Positions 31,215 to 44,935 are shown, counted from the stretch's first letter. The stretch is 64,000 nt of DNA from Venturia oleaginea (GCA_013176395.1 JABMLP010000002.1:372001-436000), one strand, 5' to 3'. The notes: a model not told the origin generated them from the letters alone. Made by a program: numbers and translations.

Positions 31215-32165
31215 CATGGAGCAGAGATGTCGATATATCCAGTCGCCTTTCCGATTGGACTCGACTGGTCAAGAAGCAGAAAGCCTAGAGATTTGGCAAC
31301 CTTTTCTTTCTTGACTATTACGTCTCGTCCAACTCCATCACAAGTCTTTGGCTTACGAGGCTCTCTCGTGACTGATGGCAAGGCGGGATGGGATCTCACC
31401 ACCACGATGGCCGGTTCCTGCACTAAGTCGATTTCTCGCATATGATGGTATTCATTCGGACCGAGATGTAGCCAACCATAAACCCCACAATCGCCAGCCC
31501 CGGGGAAAGACCAGCCTCGTCTCTAGCCTCCGCAAAGCAGCGTGCGGGGATATTACCGGATCCTCGCGTATGGGCTGCCTATCTGGGGTTTGATGATGGA
31601 GCTTTGCAGTGCCGCGCCGACCTGCATTTTTCACGACATGATGATTGTGCGGGGACGAGCCGGATCGACACCGTTTTCTGGAGCTTCCACAATCCTGGTC
31701 TGTGCAATCTGCATGCCAGAACTTCTCGGACTTCGTTGCGACGCCGAACTTCAGATCGCGAAGCATCTTTGAGGCTTGACCAGTCTGGAAGTTACTGAAG
31801 TGTACGCTGACCATGCTTGTGTTAGGGACACCATTCTAACAGCTTCCACGACAGCTTTCTCCGCCTCCAAACAAGCTACCATGACCAAGTTCGCATGTAC
31901 TAATGCACAGCACTTGTGGAGAACTCACGCTACCTGGAGCTCAACCTGGAGCTCGACCTGGAGCTCTCACGGCTCGAGCTGCCAAGGGTAAAAATTTCGT
32001 AACCTCATGAGGCGGGCGGATGCGCTGCCAGGTAGAACGAGCTCCAATCTCCGTCTCTTTAAGTACTGGCATTGATCCCCGCACAGCAACGTAGATCTCT
32101 CCATTTGTTTCTCCAGCTTTCTACCCGTTGCTCACTTTTCCTGGGTTTGCGACTCCATCATCACT
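31215..32165. other. Intergenic, no supported gene
   Basis: Contains short overlapping frames only. A small direct repeat of ACCTGGAGCTC-type units lies at about 31931-31965. The GH32 promoter lies at the right end. Confidence 0.5.
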
Positions 32166-34051
32166 ATGAAGAACTTTTTACTTTCCGGAGCTTCATTGCT
32201 CACATCGGTCTTGGCACAGAGCTCTGCCAATGGAACGAATACTCAGAATGCTGTTGGTACGCCGAATGCTATTGCGCCTACCTATACTCAGTCGACGGTG
32301 CCAACTGGAACCCCGGTTCCGGGCAATTATACTGGATCTTTGCGGCCACAGATTCATTTCAGTCCGCCGCAGAATTTTATGAATGATCCTAATGGCATGT
32401 TTGTGGACCCGGATGGAATATGGCATTTGTACTACCAATGTAAGTCAATTCGATCCTTTCTGAATTTTGGTTGAAGCTAACAAAGGCAGATGACGCGACC
32501 GCAATCGTTGCTGGCAACCAGCATTGGGGACATGCTACGAGTGAAGATTTGTATCACTGGGTCAATCAACCTATTGCCCTCTTCCCACCCAACAACTACA
32601 CCTACGTCTTCTCTGGCTCCGCAGTCGTGGATGTGAACAACACTTCTGGATTCTTCCCAAACCAGACCAATGGAGTGTAAATACTATTCTTTTGGTATTG
32701 AAAATCCTAGCTAACATGCATCAAGAGTCGCAATCTACACCCTCGCCGAATACCCAGGCGGTCAAGCAGGACCGCAACAACAAGCCATTGCATACTCACA
32801 CGACAGCGGCTACACCTTCACCCCATACGAAGCAAACCCAGTCATTGCCAGCACATCCTCTCAGTTCAGAGACCCAAAGGTTATCTGGTATGAAGATCAC
32901 TGGGTCATGGTTATTGCATATTCGCAAGAATTCGCCATCGGATTCTTCACTTCACCTGATTTGAAGGAGTGGACCGCTACCTCAAATTTCAGCTACCATG
33001 GCCTTCTCGGTCTGCAGTATGAATGTCCTAACCTTATTGAGATGCCGGTGCAAGGAACCAATGAGACTGCGTGGGTATTGCAGATTTCGATTAACCCTGG
33101 TGCGCCATTGGGTGGAAGTATCGCCGAGTACTTCCCCGGTACATTCAACGGAACGCATTTCGTAGCTGTTGATGCTGTTGCGAGAATTGCCGATTTTGGA
33201 AAGGTATGACATGTCTCCTACAACACAAAGTATCTCTACTGACAGAACGTGCGCAGGACAACTACGCAGGCCAATTCTTCTACGGTACTCCCGCAGGGCA
33301 AGACGCAGTCTCTATCGCCTGGGCCTCAAATTGGCAATACACCCAACTCACCCCAACTGGTCCCCTCGAAGGCTGGCGCTCCTCCATGTCCCTCCCCCGC
33401 CGCAATTACCTAGCCAATATCACCCGTATTGGTTGGGACATGATTTCCGAACCTTACGATATGACCCCCGTCCTTGGTGATGTGCTTGCCGCCAACTCTT
33501 CCCTCGGCAACGGCACCGTCTTCGTCGATTTTTCCAGCGTCGAGTCGAATGCGCTGTATTTCGCCGTCAATGTCACCGGCATCAATTCGACTCTGATCAG
33601 CGGATCCGCAACGCTGAACTTCACATTCCGCTCTCCAGTATCGAATGAGTATTTGCAGGGCGGTTTCTACTTTGGCGGCGACACCCCATTCTTCGTCGAC
33701 CGCTCTGGTGTACGCGGATTCGAAAACGTCTTCTTCACAGATAAGTTTTCTACTAATAATCCTATTTCGGCGGATGGGACGTGGTCGCTTGTTGGTGTTA
33801 TTGATCGGTCTATCTTTGAGGTGTTTTTGGATGGCGGGGAGAGGAGTGGGACGGTTTCATTTTATCCTGTTGAGCCGTTGACGGAGATGACGGTGTCGGC
33901 TGCTGATATTTTGCCGGGGATGGATATTAGTGTGGAAGTGAGGGCGGTTAATAGTGCGTGGGCGAGGTATGAGAATGAGGTTGGAACGGTGGTGGGGAAT
34001 GTTACTGTTGGTGGGGGGAATTCGACTATGGGGAGGAGGGAGTTGTATTGA
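32166..34051 (+). CDS. GH32 beta-fructofuranosidase (invertase/fructanase family)
   Basis: Four exons (32166-32439, 32490-32676, 32726-33203, 33257-34051), 577 aa. The signal peptide [18 protein letters not shown] indicates secretion. The catalytic nucleophile lies in [17 protein letters not shown], the transition-state stabiliser in [15 protein letters not shown], and the acid/base Glu in [11 protein letters not shown]. The five-bladed propeller is followed by the C-terminal beta-sandwich ([20 protein letters not shown]). Many N-glycosylation sequons (NTT, NTS, NGT) are present. It should release fructose from sucrose or fructans; which of the two cannot be told from sequence alone. Confidence 0.93.
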
Positions 34052-36448
34052 TGGGCGATGAGGAGGATGTCTCGATAGTAGGATTAATTACCTAATACAG
34101 TAATTTTGAATCGATGTTCAGGCCAAGATTGAGATACTTACTAAGAGGTCGAAATGCACAATTATAACCGTGGCGAATAACAACTTGAAAGCCATTCCAC
34201 CCATGTCCCCCGTAAGGCTGAAACTTCCGATGTACTAATTATAATTACCACCACGACCCCACGACCTCAATGTCAAAATAAAACTTGAGTTACGGATATT
34301 ATTCCATCTACCAAAGCCATATCACCCCACACATGTTTCCTGATCGCGAACGTACATTCATTGCTAACGATAATACTGAACCACGGAGCGATAGCAATGA
34401 TTTCCTAGCGAATCAAATTTTGACCATTGCTAGGATTTTTGAGCGGTTGATATGACATTTAGAACCGTGTATACAACCTAGGGATTTGCAGTTCCAACAC
34501 CGCCGTAGGCGTAAGCTACAATTGTAACTATATTGACATTAACCACGGTTTCGACCCATGACAAGTACAAGGCTGGCTGGATACCTGCTTCGAATCAGGC
34601 ACCACCGGTTCAAATCAAACCACAGCCGCGATTCGGGATACTCTATACCCTATGCGAACCCTACTCGAAAAAGCCACACTACTCCACAAACGAATAAATA
34701 ATAAAATTATGATAAAAACAACAGCCGTGTATCGCGATCCGGCTAGCCAAGAAACCCATCACCTCAACCAATCAAACCCGCTTATTCCACACCCCCATCG
34801 CTCCTCCCTCTTCCTTCCAATCAACACAACAAATCCAAACAACCACAACATCACACAAACAAGCAAGCAACGCAAAGTCTTCCCAACCTTCCAGCCTCCC
34901 TAGTGTCTCCCATAGAACTTCCTTGTCAAAACCCCTGCTCACCCCGATCTTCGCCCTCGTCCTCTTAACCTCTTTTCCTTTCGTTATACTGCAACCGACG
35001 GCCTCCCTTGTAATACGGATATTTCCAGTTTGCTTGTTTCTTTACAGTACCTCGCTCGGCCTTTTCGGGCTTGGTGTTTTGGAAAGGCTACTGTTCTCTG
35101 TCTGTATTGTATGTAGCGGTTAGGAGATGGTATGGGGTTTTTTTGGCTTTGGTCGGGAGTGGAATTTTTGATGTTGGAGTGACTTTTGGTTCGTATGATA
35201 GTTTTTTTGTTGTTTTTTCCCGTCGATATGTTCGTCTGTGGATGGGTGTTGAAGAAAAAGAAGATGTGTTTTTGGGGGAGAGGGTATTCGTTTTTGAGCT
35301 GGTTTAGGGCATGGACAGATCACTTACTCACTCGCTGATATCTTTACCTCTATTAATCTCTTCTACTAAGCTTACCCCAACTCATCTTACTTACTTACTT
35401 ACTTACTTACTTTATACCTTCACTAGATAATAACATCAATTCCTCCTCCTCCTCACCCTCCTAGTCTACCCCCTCGCCATCCCCAACATCTCATCAACAG
35501 CAATCAAACACCAATATCCTATCCTCAACCCATCCCAAGCCCACCATTTCCTCCCCTCAGGCGTAACAAACCACACCACACCACACCACCACAATCACCC
35601 CACCAACAATGCTCCTCCTCATACCCTCCACCCCACCCCAATTCGCCAGCCCAAACAACAAAACCCCCCGCCGCAAAATTCAAACACACAACTGGACTCC
35701 ATATGTTCACTATCTCACTCCTGGCTGTGCGTCAATCCGAGGTTTAGGGATGGAGCGGAGAGGGATGGTGATGGCGGTGGCGATGAGGTGGGATTGGAAA
35801 TTTGGGATGCGATGGTATATTGGAAGTAGAGGGCTGAGAAGAGGGTGGTACCGGATATGAAGTGATCGAGTGGGAGGGCGCTGGTATGGGGAGGAGCTGG
35901 GAGATGGGGTAAAGAGTGGCGGCGGTGTGGAGGGGGATGGCGAGGAGATGCTGTTGGTGTGGCGGAAGGGTGATGAGATGGGAAGGGAAAGGATGGTGAG
36001 GTATTGATTTTGGGGTGTGGTGTGGTGTTGTGACACCACAGTGCAGTTTGAATAGTTGGTTTTCAGGTGGCAGTGCGGTCCTTTGACCCTGGAGTTTGGG
36101 GGAAAGTTTGTTTTCGGTTGTGTGAGCGGGGACATGTATATTCGTCCTCAGGCAGTCGTCTACCGAAAATTTCATCGCAGCCTCCTCTGTGAAACTTCGC
36201 TGTCATTGGTACCCGCGCTGCTTCATCCAAAATATGTCAGAGAACGATGCTGCAGGGTGGAGGTCGGATATTCCACTCCGTCGACCTAGTCTTCAGTCTT
36301 CTCCATGTCATTCCTATAGCCTTCTTGATAACAACTTCTCCATAATTTAGAAACAAAACACAGGCTTACTATAAGGCTCCCTAACCTAAACCTTTGGTAT
36401 CGTGCAACTTTTATCCAAACTCCAAGCTTACCCACTCCAAAATCCCAT
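34052..36448. other. 2.4-kb gene-poor region with TTAC microsatellite
   Basis: The right end is the 3' flank of the transporter gene. A (TTAC) microsatellite spans about 35386-35412. From about 35440 to 35830 one plus-strand frame without ATG stays open for about 130 codons (LVYPLAIPNIS, then a His/Pro-rich stretch, ending AMVYWK), which could be an exon but lacks a recognisable domain. Strand asymmetry (C-rich then G-rich) is marked between 35440 and 36040. Confidence 0.4.
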
Positions 36449-38308
36449 CTACGCAAACCAATACAGCTGACCCAAAATGATCGCGCATCCAACTCCCGTC
36501 TGCATAATCAGCGGCACAAGATTCACCAGAGCAAAATGTGCCTGGCTAATCTTCACTCCTTTATCCCCCAACAAATCCCTCCAAAGTAGTCCCGCCAAAC
36601 TGCCCGCAAATGTATAACTAAAAGCGCCCAAATTACTCCCCAAAGCGACGGCATAAATAGCACCAAGCAAGATTTGAGGATCAGCTTGCACAGCAGCGCT
36701 ATTCTGAAACGCAGAGTCTCTCAGAATCTCAACGAGAATGATGGTTGCGCCGATGTTGGTGCCGGCTAGCGGACAGAGGAAAGCGGCGCAGACGAAGCCG
36801 AAAAAGAAGACTGTTGCTGCTGGGGAGGTACACGCATTTGCGAAACCTCGAGCGAATACGGTGATCCAGCCTCGCTGTTGAAGGCCGCGGACGAGGATGA
36901 ATTCGCACATTGCGAAGGGGAGGAGGGCGAAGGGGAGGCGTTTTACTGTTCGTGTTGTGCCTGGGAAGCGGTGGGCGAGGTTTCGAAGGAGTGAGGTGAG
37001 TGTCGTAGAAGAGCTCTTCGGAGGCCTTTCTGTTGGCGCGAGATCACACGTTGATGGTTCAGCATCGATTTCTCCGCCCTTGGGTTCTCTTTGCTTGGGT
37101 TCGGTGTTGGAAGTGGATAGGCCTGTGCTTGCTCCGGATACCATCTTGCTTCCCTCGGTGACATCTTTCTCGGAATGTGGATAATCTGCAGCTGGATCCA
37201 AACTTTCTCTTCGTATGATATCTTCCTGGCTTTTCTTGAACCGCAGGTCACAGGAGATGTCGAAGAAGAAAGCCAAGATTCCCGCAGGCGCGGTTACCAT
37301 CCATACCTCCACCGCCCCACCTGGCACGAATGTTGTGCCGACAAGGACAACTAAAGTCACTGCCATCAAAGAGCTGAAAAAGATGGCACCTCTTCGATTT
37401 CGCAACTTACTCCATGGATCTTCTGTTAATGGTGTAATCGTCTTGGGAATCTTCTCACGGAACATGAACAACAAAATCGGGTAGTTGAGTATCGCCGGGA
37501 CAATCGATGGAAGAATGGTCCATTTCGTGAATTCAGTGATGTAGTTGAGCGAAAAACTTCCTGTGATCAGGATATTTGTTGGATTAGAGGAGACAAGGAC
37601 TGCGGAGGCTGTATTTGCGGCCATGAACTCGCCGAAGACCCACGCTATCGGATCCAGACCGGTATGACTTGTGAGATAGGCCAGGAACTACACTTGATTA
37701 ATTTTGCACGCCATGAAAAGGATAATGTACGCACAGGAGTCCCTGACAGAATAAGAGGATCATTACCAACAATACACCCAGCGACCAGAAAAAACGCGTA
37801 TAAGTACAAAAACAAAAGTCGTCCAGAACTTCCACCCCGCTTCGAAACCCAAAAAGCAATTGCCTCGAGGGCACCGGTTCCATCGAGGGCAATGGAAATG
37901 TAAGCCTACCTTTGTCAGCTGATATGCCTATATGTACACAGACCACTTTCATACCAGTGAAATGAAAAGAACCAAAACATCGTAAGGCTTCACATTTTCA
38001 TCCCCCTTGATGCCCAACTTGATAGTACTCCCATGGATCGTCGTTGTCGCAAGCAGTAAAATTACGCCAATAACAGGCGCAGTCTGCAAAGAAATTGGGA
38101 AGCTCAAATCCGCATTTTCGTATCGTTCGTGTTCATCCGGGCCTATCAGTCGAATGGATTTGGCAATGGAAAGTCCTACTCTCTGTATGGGCTTCGGATT
38201 GGGTATGCGGATTGGCCAGATGACAAAGGCAGAGATGACTATGAAGACGGCGAGGAGGATGCCACTATGACCGTTGAGATGGCTCTGCGACGCGCCATTG
38301 TCAGACAT
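36449..38308 (-). CDS. ArsB/NhaD/CitMHS-superfamily ion transporter
   Basis: Three exons (38308-37955, 37905-37735, 37687-36449), introns of 49 and 47 bp, 587 aa. About ten hydrophobic segments form two halves around a hydrophilic loop (residues about 280-350). Family signatures are ISIALDGTGALEAIAFWVSK, CIVGNDPLILSGTP, ANTASAVLVSSNPTNILITG and, in the second half, FLCPLAGTNIGATIILVEIL and ALGSNLGAFSYTFAG. This is an ion-driven anion transporter fold like ArsB/NhaD or citrate carriers. The ATG at 38306-38308 is the first true start. Membrane location (plasma or vacuole) and ion cannot be told. Confidence 0.85.
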
Positions 38309-39402
38309 GAAGCCAGAGGTGGCGGTGGACAAGTACACAGGAACGCAGATGAAGGTGAAGTTGATGTGGATCTATATCCATAGGATCCGAGATCTCGGCC
38401 GAGTATCACGTGTAATCGGCTCGCTTGCCGGCACTTTGGAAGCTCTCAGCACCAGCTTTTCTCCTGAAATATCCCCTCCTTACAAGCCAGCAGACGTAGC
38501 CTTGAGCCTCTCCCCAGACTGTTGCGTCCCAGTTATGGCATTGGCAAGAGTAGGAGCGCGATATAGCAAGTAGGGAGAGCGACTAGCAGCAGGTAGGCTC
38601 CGACTATAAGACGGCAGGTCTATAGCACGATCGGTGCCATACAACACGTCAGCCACCAGATAGCCTCGTCTACGGGCATACCCGGAGTATCACACTCAAG
38701 CAGCGAAATCACGACTACGATGGTTACTATTGTCTCCAGCATCACACAACCAAGTACACTGCCGCATAGGAATCTGGTGCAAGGCAACAATCACAAGCGG
38801 AAACACATTTCGGGAACAGACAAGCCTTGAGGGATAAGGCAAAACAGACAGACGAAGCTGAGTACTGGAGGGAGACTGTAGGTAAAAGGTTAGCGAAACA
38901 CGAGGTATTGCCTCTTGGGATCTATATAGCACGGATATACTAGCAGAATAACCAGTATCGACAAGTGCCAGTGGGCATTTGGAAATACTGGTTTAGGGAA
39001 AAGAGGGAGGACGGAAGGGACAGCTGGTCTTGTTTTAGTGAACGAGGCGAAGTGGGGCGTGGTAGATTTTATGATTTATCACGTGTCGGCTGTCTGGTGA
39101 AGTCCCTGACTGGACATAGCTGCGTGATTAAGCGGCTGCAACCGAGTAGGAAACAATCAATCAATCGATCAATCTCCTGAAATATCACCCTCTTTTCGTC
39201 TGAAGTAGGCATTGTTAAGATGATTTCTTCCAAGATGTCCATCTTCCAAAGCCGGGTTGCCCACCATCGTGTGGAGCTCCAGCAAGCAGGTTTCGATGCT
39301 TATCGACTAGCCCCTAATGAGAACATCATCTTGAATTGCTGAAAAGACATCCAACCGTATATTATATACTTACCATCGCATCCAATTCGGCATATAGACG
39401 AT
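38309..39402. other. Intergenic, divergent promoters
   Basis: Separates the transporter and GH64 genes. CACGTG-like sites occur (TCACGTGTAATC at about 38407 and TCACGTGTCGGC at about 39078). No gene supported. Confidence 0.45.
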
Positions 39403-40675
39403 ATGACACCTCCTACACTGGACATCAAGTTCAAGAACACCACGGATTCAGATCTATACACCACAATTACTGGCTTGAATCTGGACAACAGCAATAAATG
39501 GTTCGTTCTCAAAGCAGACGGGAAAACGGCCTATCATCCGAGCAATCCTTCAAAGATCGGGACTCCGTTACAAGAAGACTGTGCCATCAAAATTGGAGGT
39601 CCGGGTGCCAAGAGAACTGTCACAATACCTCACATTGCTGGTGGACGCATCTACTTTGCCGTCAACGAGCCAGTGACATTCTTCCTCAATCCAGCTCCAG
39701 CTTTGGTTGAACCGTCAGTCACAAATCCATCTGATGCGAATTTCAACAAGAATTGGGGTTTCTGCGAATTCACATACAATAATGATCAGCTGTATGCAAA
39801 CATTAGGTACATTTGAATTCCTGAAAAATCAATATACCCAGTATAATTGACTGGATTATAGTTATGTCGACTTTGTAGGCCTGCCGGTCGCCATTGCGCT
39901 AGATTGCGGGAATGGCGAGCACAAAAAGGTCTTGGGCATTCGATCTAATGGCATTCAGCAGATCTGCTCGGGGCTCGAAGCCCAGAAACAGGAAGATGGG
40001 CATGGCTGGGACAAATTGATATTTAGGGGAAAGGACGGGAAACCACTGCGAATCTTGAGTCCGAACCAAGCTTGTGTAATGGATGGAGGCTTGCTCAATA
40101 ATTACTATGAGCCGTACGTCGACGAAGTTTGGAAGCGTTTCTCTTCCAAGGAAATCACAATCGACACTATGGCTGCTGGAGTGGTGAAAGGACGTGTCAA
40201 AGGAGACAAGTTAGTCCTCGATGGTCTAGAATTTCACAAGCCTACCACGCGAGACATCTTCGACGCGGATGGCGGACCATTTCGAACGGGACCTGATGCC
40301 AAGCGCAACGCGATCATCCCCAGGCTGAATGCCGAATTCAATCGCTCGACTTACATCTGTCATGACGGTGTCTTTCCAGCCCACTCAGGCAAGTATTACA
40401 AGCATTCCGTAACGAACCATTACGCTCGTCTGGTCCATGCTGCGAACATCGACGGTCGTGGATATGCTCATCCCTATGACGATGCCTCTCCTCCGGGAGG
40501 TGGAGACCAGTCTGGTTTTGTCAATGATGGAAATCCGAAGCTTCTGACGGTGACAATTGGAGGCAAAGGTGGTGTCGCTAGTACCACAGAGACAAGCAGC
40601 GGATTTGAGGCGACGACCCAGACACACCACAAGCACTTATCCAGGCTGAGAAAACTTATCAGTAAATTCAGCTGA
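39403..40675 (+). CDS. GH64 beta-1,3-glucanase (thaumatin-like fold)
   Basis: Two exons (39403-39806, 39862-40675), intron of 55 bp (GTACAT...TTATAG), 405 aa. The N-terminal beta-sandwich shows IKFKNTTDSDLYTTITG, GGRIYFAVNEPVTFFLNP and ALVEPSVTNPSDANF. It continues NWGFCEFTYNNDQLYANI across the intron to YVDFVGLPVAIALDCG, and then WDKLIFRGKDGKPLRILSPN, FRTGPDAKRN and ARLVHAANIDGRGYAHPYDD. This matches fungal GH64 enzymes that release laminaripentaose from beta-1,3-glucan. No signal peptide precedes the domain at this start, which is unusual for a wall enzyme; an upstream exon or non-classical export is possible. Confidence 0.88.
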
Positions 40676-43600
40676 AAGCTTTGGCGCTTCCATACAATGT
40701 TGAAGGTTGCTTGCTTGTAGCTTGGCGTCCTGAGCTGCTGGGTCACCACAGGTTTACGTTCTCAGTTCGAGAAGTTGAGAATTGCTACCTCTTTTACCCG
40801 AAGCCGAAGGAAACTCTAAATACGGTTAATCTTGAATACAAAAGGGATATTGCGATTGCAACTGGGCTATTATAACGCTCACACAATCTTACACACAGCA
40901 TGAAGGTCGGTTTGCTGTGCGAGAGACATTCGAAAGAATAGGATTGTTGTCCATAGGGAACGGTTTATGGAGCTCAAGTAACTTCTACCTATAACTTCTA
41001 ATTTTGTTTCGGAGCAGATCATTAGTGATGAACACTATCCTCGTCGAAAACTCATCCGTGGTACGAACTTCATCGCGGACCCGTGGTCAGTCAGGAAGTG
41101 GATGTCTACAACCGAGCTCCGACACTTTCGCAACATTACTTGTCAACACCACGCCATAAAAGGTGATGGAATTGCTGGCAATGCTCCCAGTTCTTGGATT
41201 ACTGATGACTTCAGTACAATAGCTATGCATTTACAAACTCGGAGTTTGCAGAGACATCGAGCCGATTTTAGCCTTATTTACGAGGCTTAAACAGGGGCGT
41301 CGGGTGAATCTGGATACTCGTTAAATTAAGGACTGGCTTTGCTTGACGAAGGAAGTGGCAATATAAATCGCCAAATTTCTGTTTTAGGTGAGATGTAGTA
41401 CATAGACGATCTCGTTAGTATTATGCGGGCCGTCTTTACGATCGTATTGCCTTGGGCTGGGATCTAGTATCTTACGATACTGCGAGGAGGCACGAGAATA
41501 TGCAAAATCACAATACTGGATATAAACGTATAGAAATATGATAAAAATCATCATCATCATCAGAACTTTTAGCCACGAGACTAGGCTATTCTTCAGCTTC
41601 TAGCCTTCTAGCGTGTCAATCATTATAGTTTGGCGTCGATCCAAGACGGAACTAGCTTTGTAAATACCCTAAATGAAAATGGAGACAAAGCTCCATGATG
41701 TATCTAGTCATTTTTGGTATCTTTGAGGTTCGAAAAAGTAAGCCTTGGCCTAGATATACCCTTGTAAGTGTTATATTAAAGACGGGTTGATGCTAGGCCG
41801 AGTATAGCCTTGCTTGAGTAACTAGACAAAATTCCGGCGAATGTATCCTTCTACGCCCGCGCGACTATTTCGTAACTGAGATAATAGGTTTATAAGAGTA
41901 CTTGACTCTCCCTTCTTCATATCTCTAAACAAGAATAAAGTCGCAGCCGCACCTCCTCGCACGGTTGTAGCGAGCCAACTTAAAGCCGCAGCCAGCATGA
42001 AGATTCCTAAAAGCATTCAAGCTATGTTCTAACCGGCAAGGACATTGATCTGTAGGAATTCTTATATTTCCGAAGTCTTAAATACTAATACTCCTCTCCA
42101 TCCTTTCTCGAGTCCATAATTTTCATTCCTACCTATCCTATCGCAGGTATAACAATCGATAGGTTCTACATGAATAACCAAGACATCTTACCCTCATTCC
42201 AGTACTAAGAACCTAATACTTTCATCCATCATTCGCTTCTTCGTTCCATAACTCTCAGACTAGAGAGTAGTTCTTTATAGCCTTGTCAACAAGGCCTCCG
42301 ATTGTGACCAAGATTCGGCCGAGTTCAGCCTTGCTACTAAGGCTTAAATCGGGTAAGTAGTCTCAACAACTTACAATAAGCCCAAGTTATTCAAGATTTG
42401 CGATCCAGAAATAAGATCCAGAAGGAATAAATTATGCGGCTCACAGTTCCTATTGCCCCATCGCACAACGTGGGGAGGTATCACTGTGGCGGCTAGATAT
42501 CTGGCTCGTTTGGGTAGTCGAGATAATCTAGAAAGCTTGGAGGAATTAGGGAGATATGTTCACTTATGATGATTCCCATCATCAATACTATCGATATGGT
42601 GTCGATACGGGTTTTTTCACCATTCGATGCTCGTGTGGTGAATGATGATGATCACTACCATATACAGCCCCTAGTACTGCTACATGAGTATACAAGCGAT
42701 TTCTTGAAATTTAAGCAAGCTACCGTATTTCAGCTCTGGTTTGCGAGCAAGGTCAGCGAGAGCGACAGAGCGGGGAGTCGTAATCAGTATTGGAGACATT
42801 GGCTGAAGCTCTTATACTCGTGAAAATAAAAATGGCTCCAGAAGCCATTTGGGGCAGCATGGTCGATGATACGGCGCTTATCAATAGCGCCTGTTCATTA
42901 GGCAAATCGGCGAAGTATATGCTCTACCTTTATCCCACGAACTGATCCGAGAAAGAATAAAAGTCCGAGTCGAAGTTGAAAGGGGGGTTGGACTTTCTCG
43001 TGTCCTTCGAAAGCTATGAACAACGAAGCTAGAGATGGTTTATCTTAATTATTTACTTCTCGTAAGAAGAGAGATGGGGAAGAAAGGTTCGGCATGTAAT
43101 GACGATGAAAGAAACCTCGCTGATACTGCAGATCATCTTCGGATCATTGATAACTCTTTTGAGATTCTTCTCTATCAGTTCGTTGATTCAGATCACGAGG
43201 ACGCTTGAAAGACGACATTCTTTCGCAATTCAAGTGTAGAAATCCAAACCATGGGTTCCAAAGGAATACCAGTTTAGGTGACATTGGTGCATGTTTGATG
43301 TTTGATGCTTGATGTTCTAATGGTTCTACAACTAAATAGCTCTGAGACTATTCTATACTTAATGATCCCTAGAAAAATTTGGTCTGCTTGCAACTAGCAA
43401 CCATCAGCCTCACGTCATCTGACCCAGCAAGCATGAACGTATAAGAAACCGTTCGATCAGAACTAAGGTAGACCATCAAAGCAGAACATCATTCTTGCAG
43501 CGCACATGGTGACGCACCTTCTATCAGCCCCAAGCATTGCCAAAAAGACTTGTACGGTCGACGCAATGGCTCTAAGCCATTCAATCTAATTCCTTGCCAG

Positions 43601-44326
43601 AACGAAAAACGACCACATCAGTTATGAGGGGCGTCTCTCATAGAAGCCCGTATCCTTTATTGTTCAAATACTGACAATTCCCCTATACCTTGCTTAGGGG
43701 GTCCTAAGGGCACATCCGACGCTTTCCTCTTTCCAGACCCGAGAAAGGCGTCATTCTGTAAATCAGCTGAATCCAATGATTCGGCCAGTGCAAGAATTTG
43801 CCTCACGCGTGTTACCACCAACACAATTCGCAGGGAAAGGAAAAATCATTGATGATGTATGCGCTCGGCTTCCCATGTCTGATAAAACGAGCGAAGTCTT
43901 TCCGCCTGGTGTTGCAGGTTTTGTGACACTAGAAATGCATCCTAATTCAGGAGGCGATGAAACCAAGAAGCGGTAAATTGGAGAGAGATCTTGCACCGAG
44001 CTGATGATGTTTGTCATCACCAACCTTCCGATTCGAATCATGAATTTATGTATGTTGGTGGTCTATGAATAGCCCGTCGTGCTAGGTAAGGTTGCATAGG
44101 CCTGGAGTAAACATTGCTTAGCAGGTTTGACTCTTTCAATTATTTGACGTCTGTTTGCACTGTGGAAGAAGACAATCTTCATGTGCTTCGGGGGTTCGTC
44201 ACAAGAGCTGCGTCCACGAACGGCGACCCGTCTGCAGCCGAAGAGATCTAATGGAAATCGTAGTGGACGAAAGTCTAACTCTTACTTCGTTATTTATATA
44301 GCTGCATCCTTCTTCGTTCACGCACA
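40676..44326. other. 3.6-kb AT-rich, gene-poor region with relic frames
   Basis: No intact gene is supported. Three short frames with some protein-like character are 41822-42016 minus (MLLGIFMLAAALSWLATTVR), 42566-42823 plus, and 43763-44041 minus (ELGCISSVTKPATPGGKTSL). Composition looks AT-rich with many stops in all frames. This may be transposon remains altered by point mutation. Confidence 0.45.
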
Positions 44327-44935
44327 TCAAAATCCCTTCTTCCCTCTTGCCTCTTTGGCTTCCCTCTTGCCAAATGGGAATCCCGAGACCCTCTTGTCCT
44401 TTCCCGTCCTCCTACTAATATGACTTCCACCCGCAAACATAGCACACCAAAGCCCCATAGCAGCCAAACCTCCACTACCAACGGCTCCAAGCACAAATCC
44501 ACTAATGCCCGTTTGTGTATAATTCGCATACAAGTAAAACGCCGTAAGCGTGTGGTATGTCATTGTGATCAAGAGAGTAGGAGTGGCGTAGGGCGTGCTT
44601 TCTTCAGCGGACGGAGTGGATGTGAGAGGCAGAGTGCCAGTGAGGAGGGTCGTCAGGAGAGCGAAGAAGAGGAGGGTCAGGCCTGAGGTGCGGGAGAGGT
44701 ACGTTTCAAGGGCTTTGGTCGTGTTAGTTCGATATGTTATAGAACAAGGAGGCAGCATACAGGAAGGTTCATGCATCTCTTCTGACAGCATTGTGATAAT
44801 AAGCTTCGGGGTGAGGAGGAGAGGTGTTGCCTGTAAGGCGAGCCAGGCGCCGGTTCCGAGGGCGTATGAGTTGATGATCTATTCTGGGATCAGTTTTTGC
44901 CACTGGAAGGGGCGATTGATGGGACGTACATCCAT
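44327..44935 (-). CDS. Small multi-span membrane protein with a 6-nt first exon
   Basis: Three exons: 44935-44930 (ATGGAT, only Met-Asp), 44878-44761 and 44712-44327, giving 169 aa. Exon 2 starts IINSYALGTGAWLALQATP and exon 3 has SRTSGLTLLFFALLTTLLTG, TPTLLITMTYHTLTAFYLYA and GISGFVLGAVGSGGLAAMGL, so about four membrane helices are expected. The C-terminus is basic (GKREAKEARGKKGF). Donors GTACGT and GTATGC and acceptors ATAG and AAAG keep one frame throughout, and intron 2 contains a CTAAC branch site. Looks like a conserved fungal ER-type membrane protein of unknown role. Confidence 0.7.

Noticed and set aside
34560..34625. tRNA-like GGTTCAAATC stretch
   Set aside because: No acceptor, D or anticodon arms could be paired around it.
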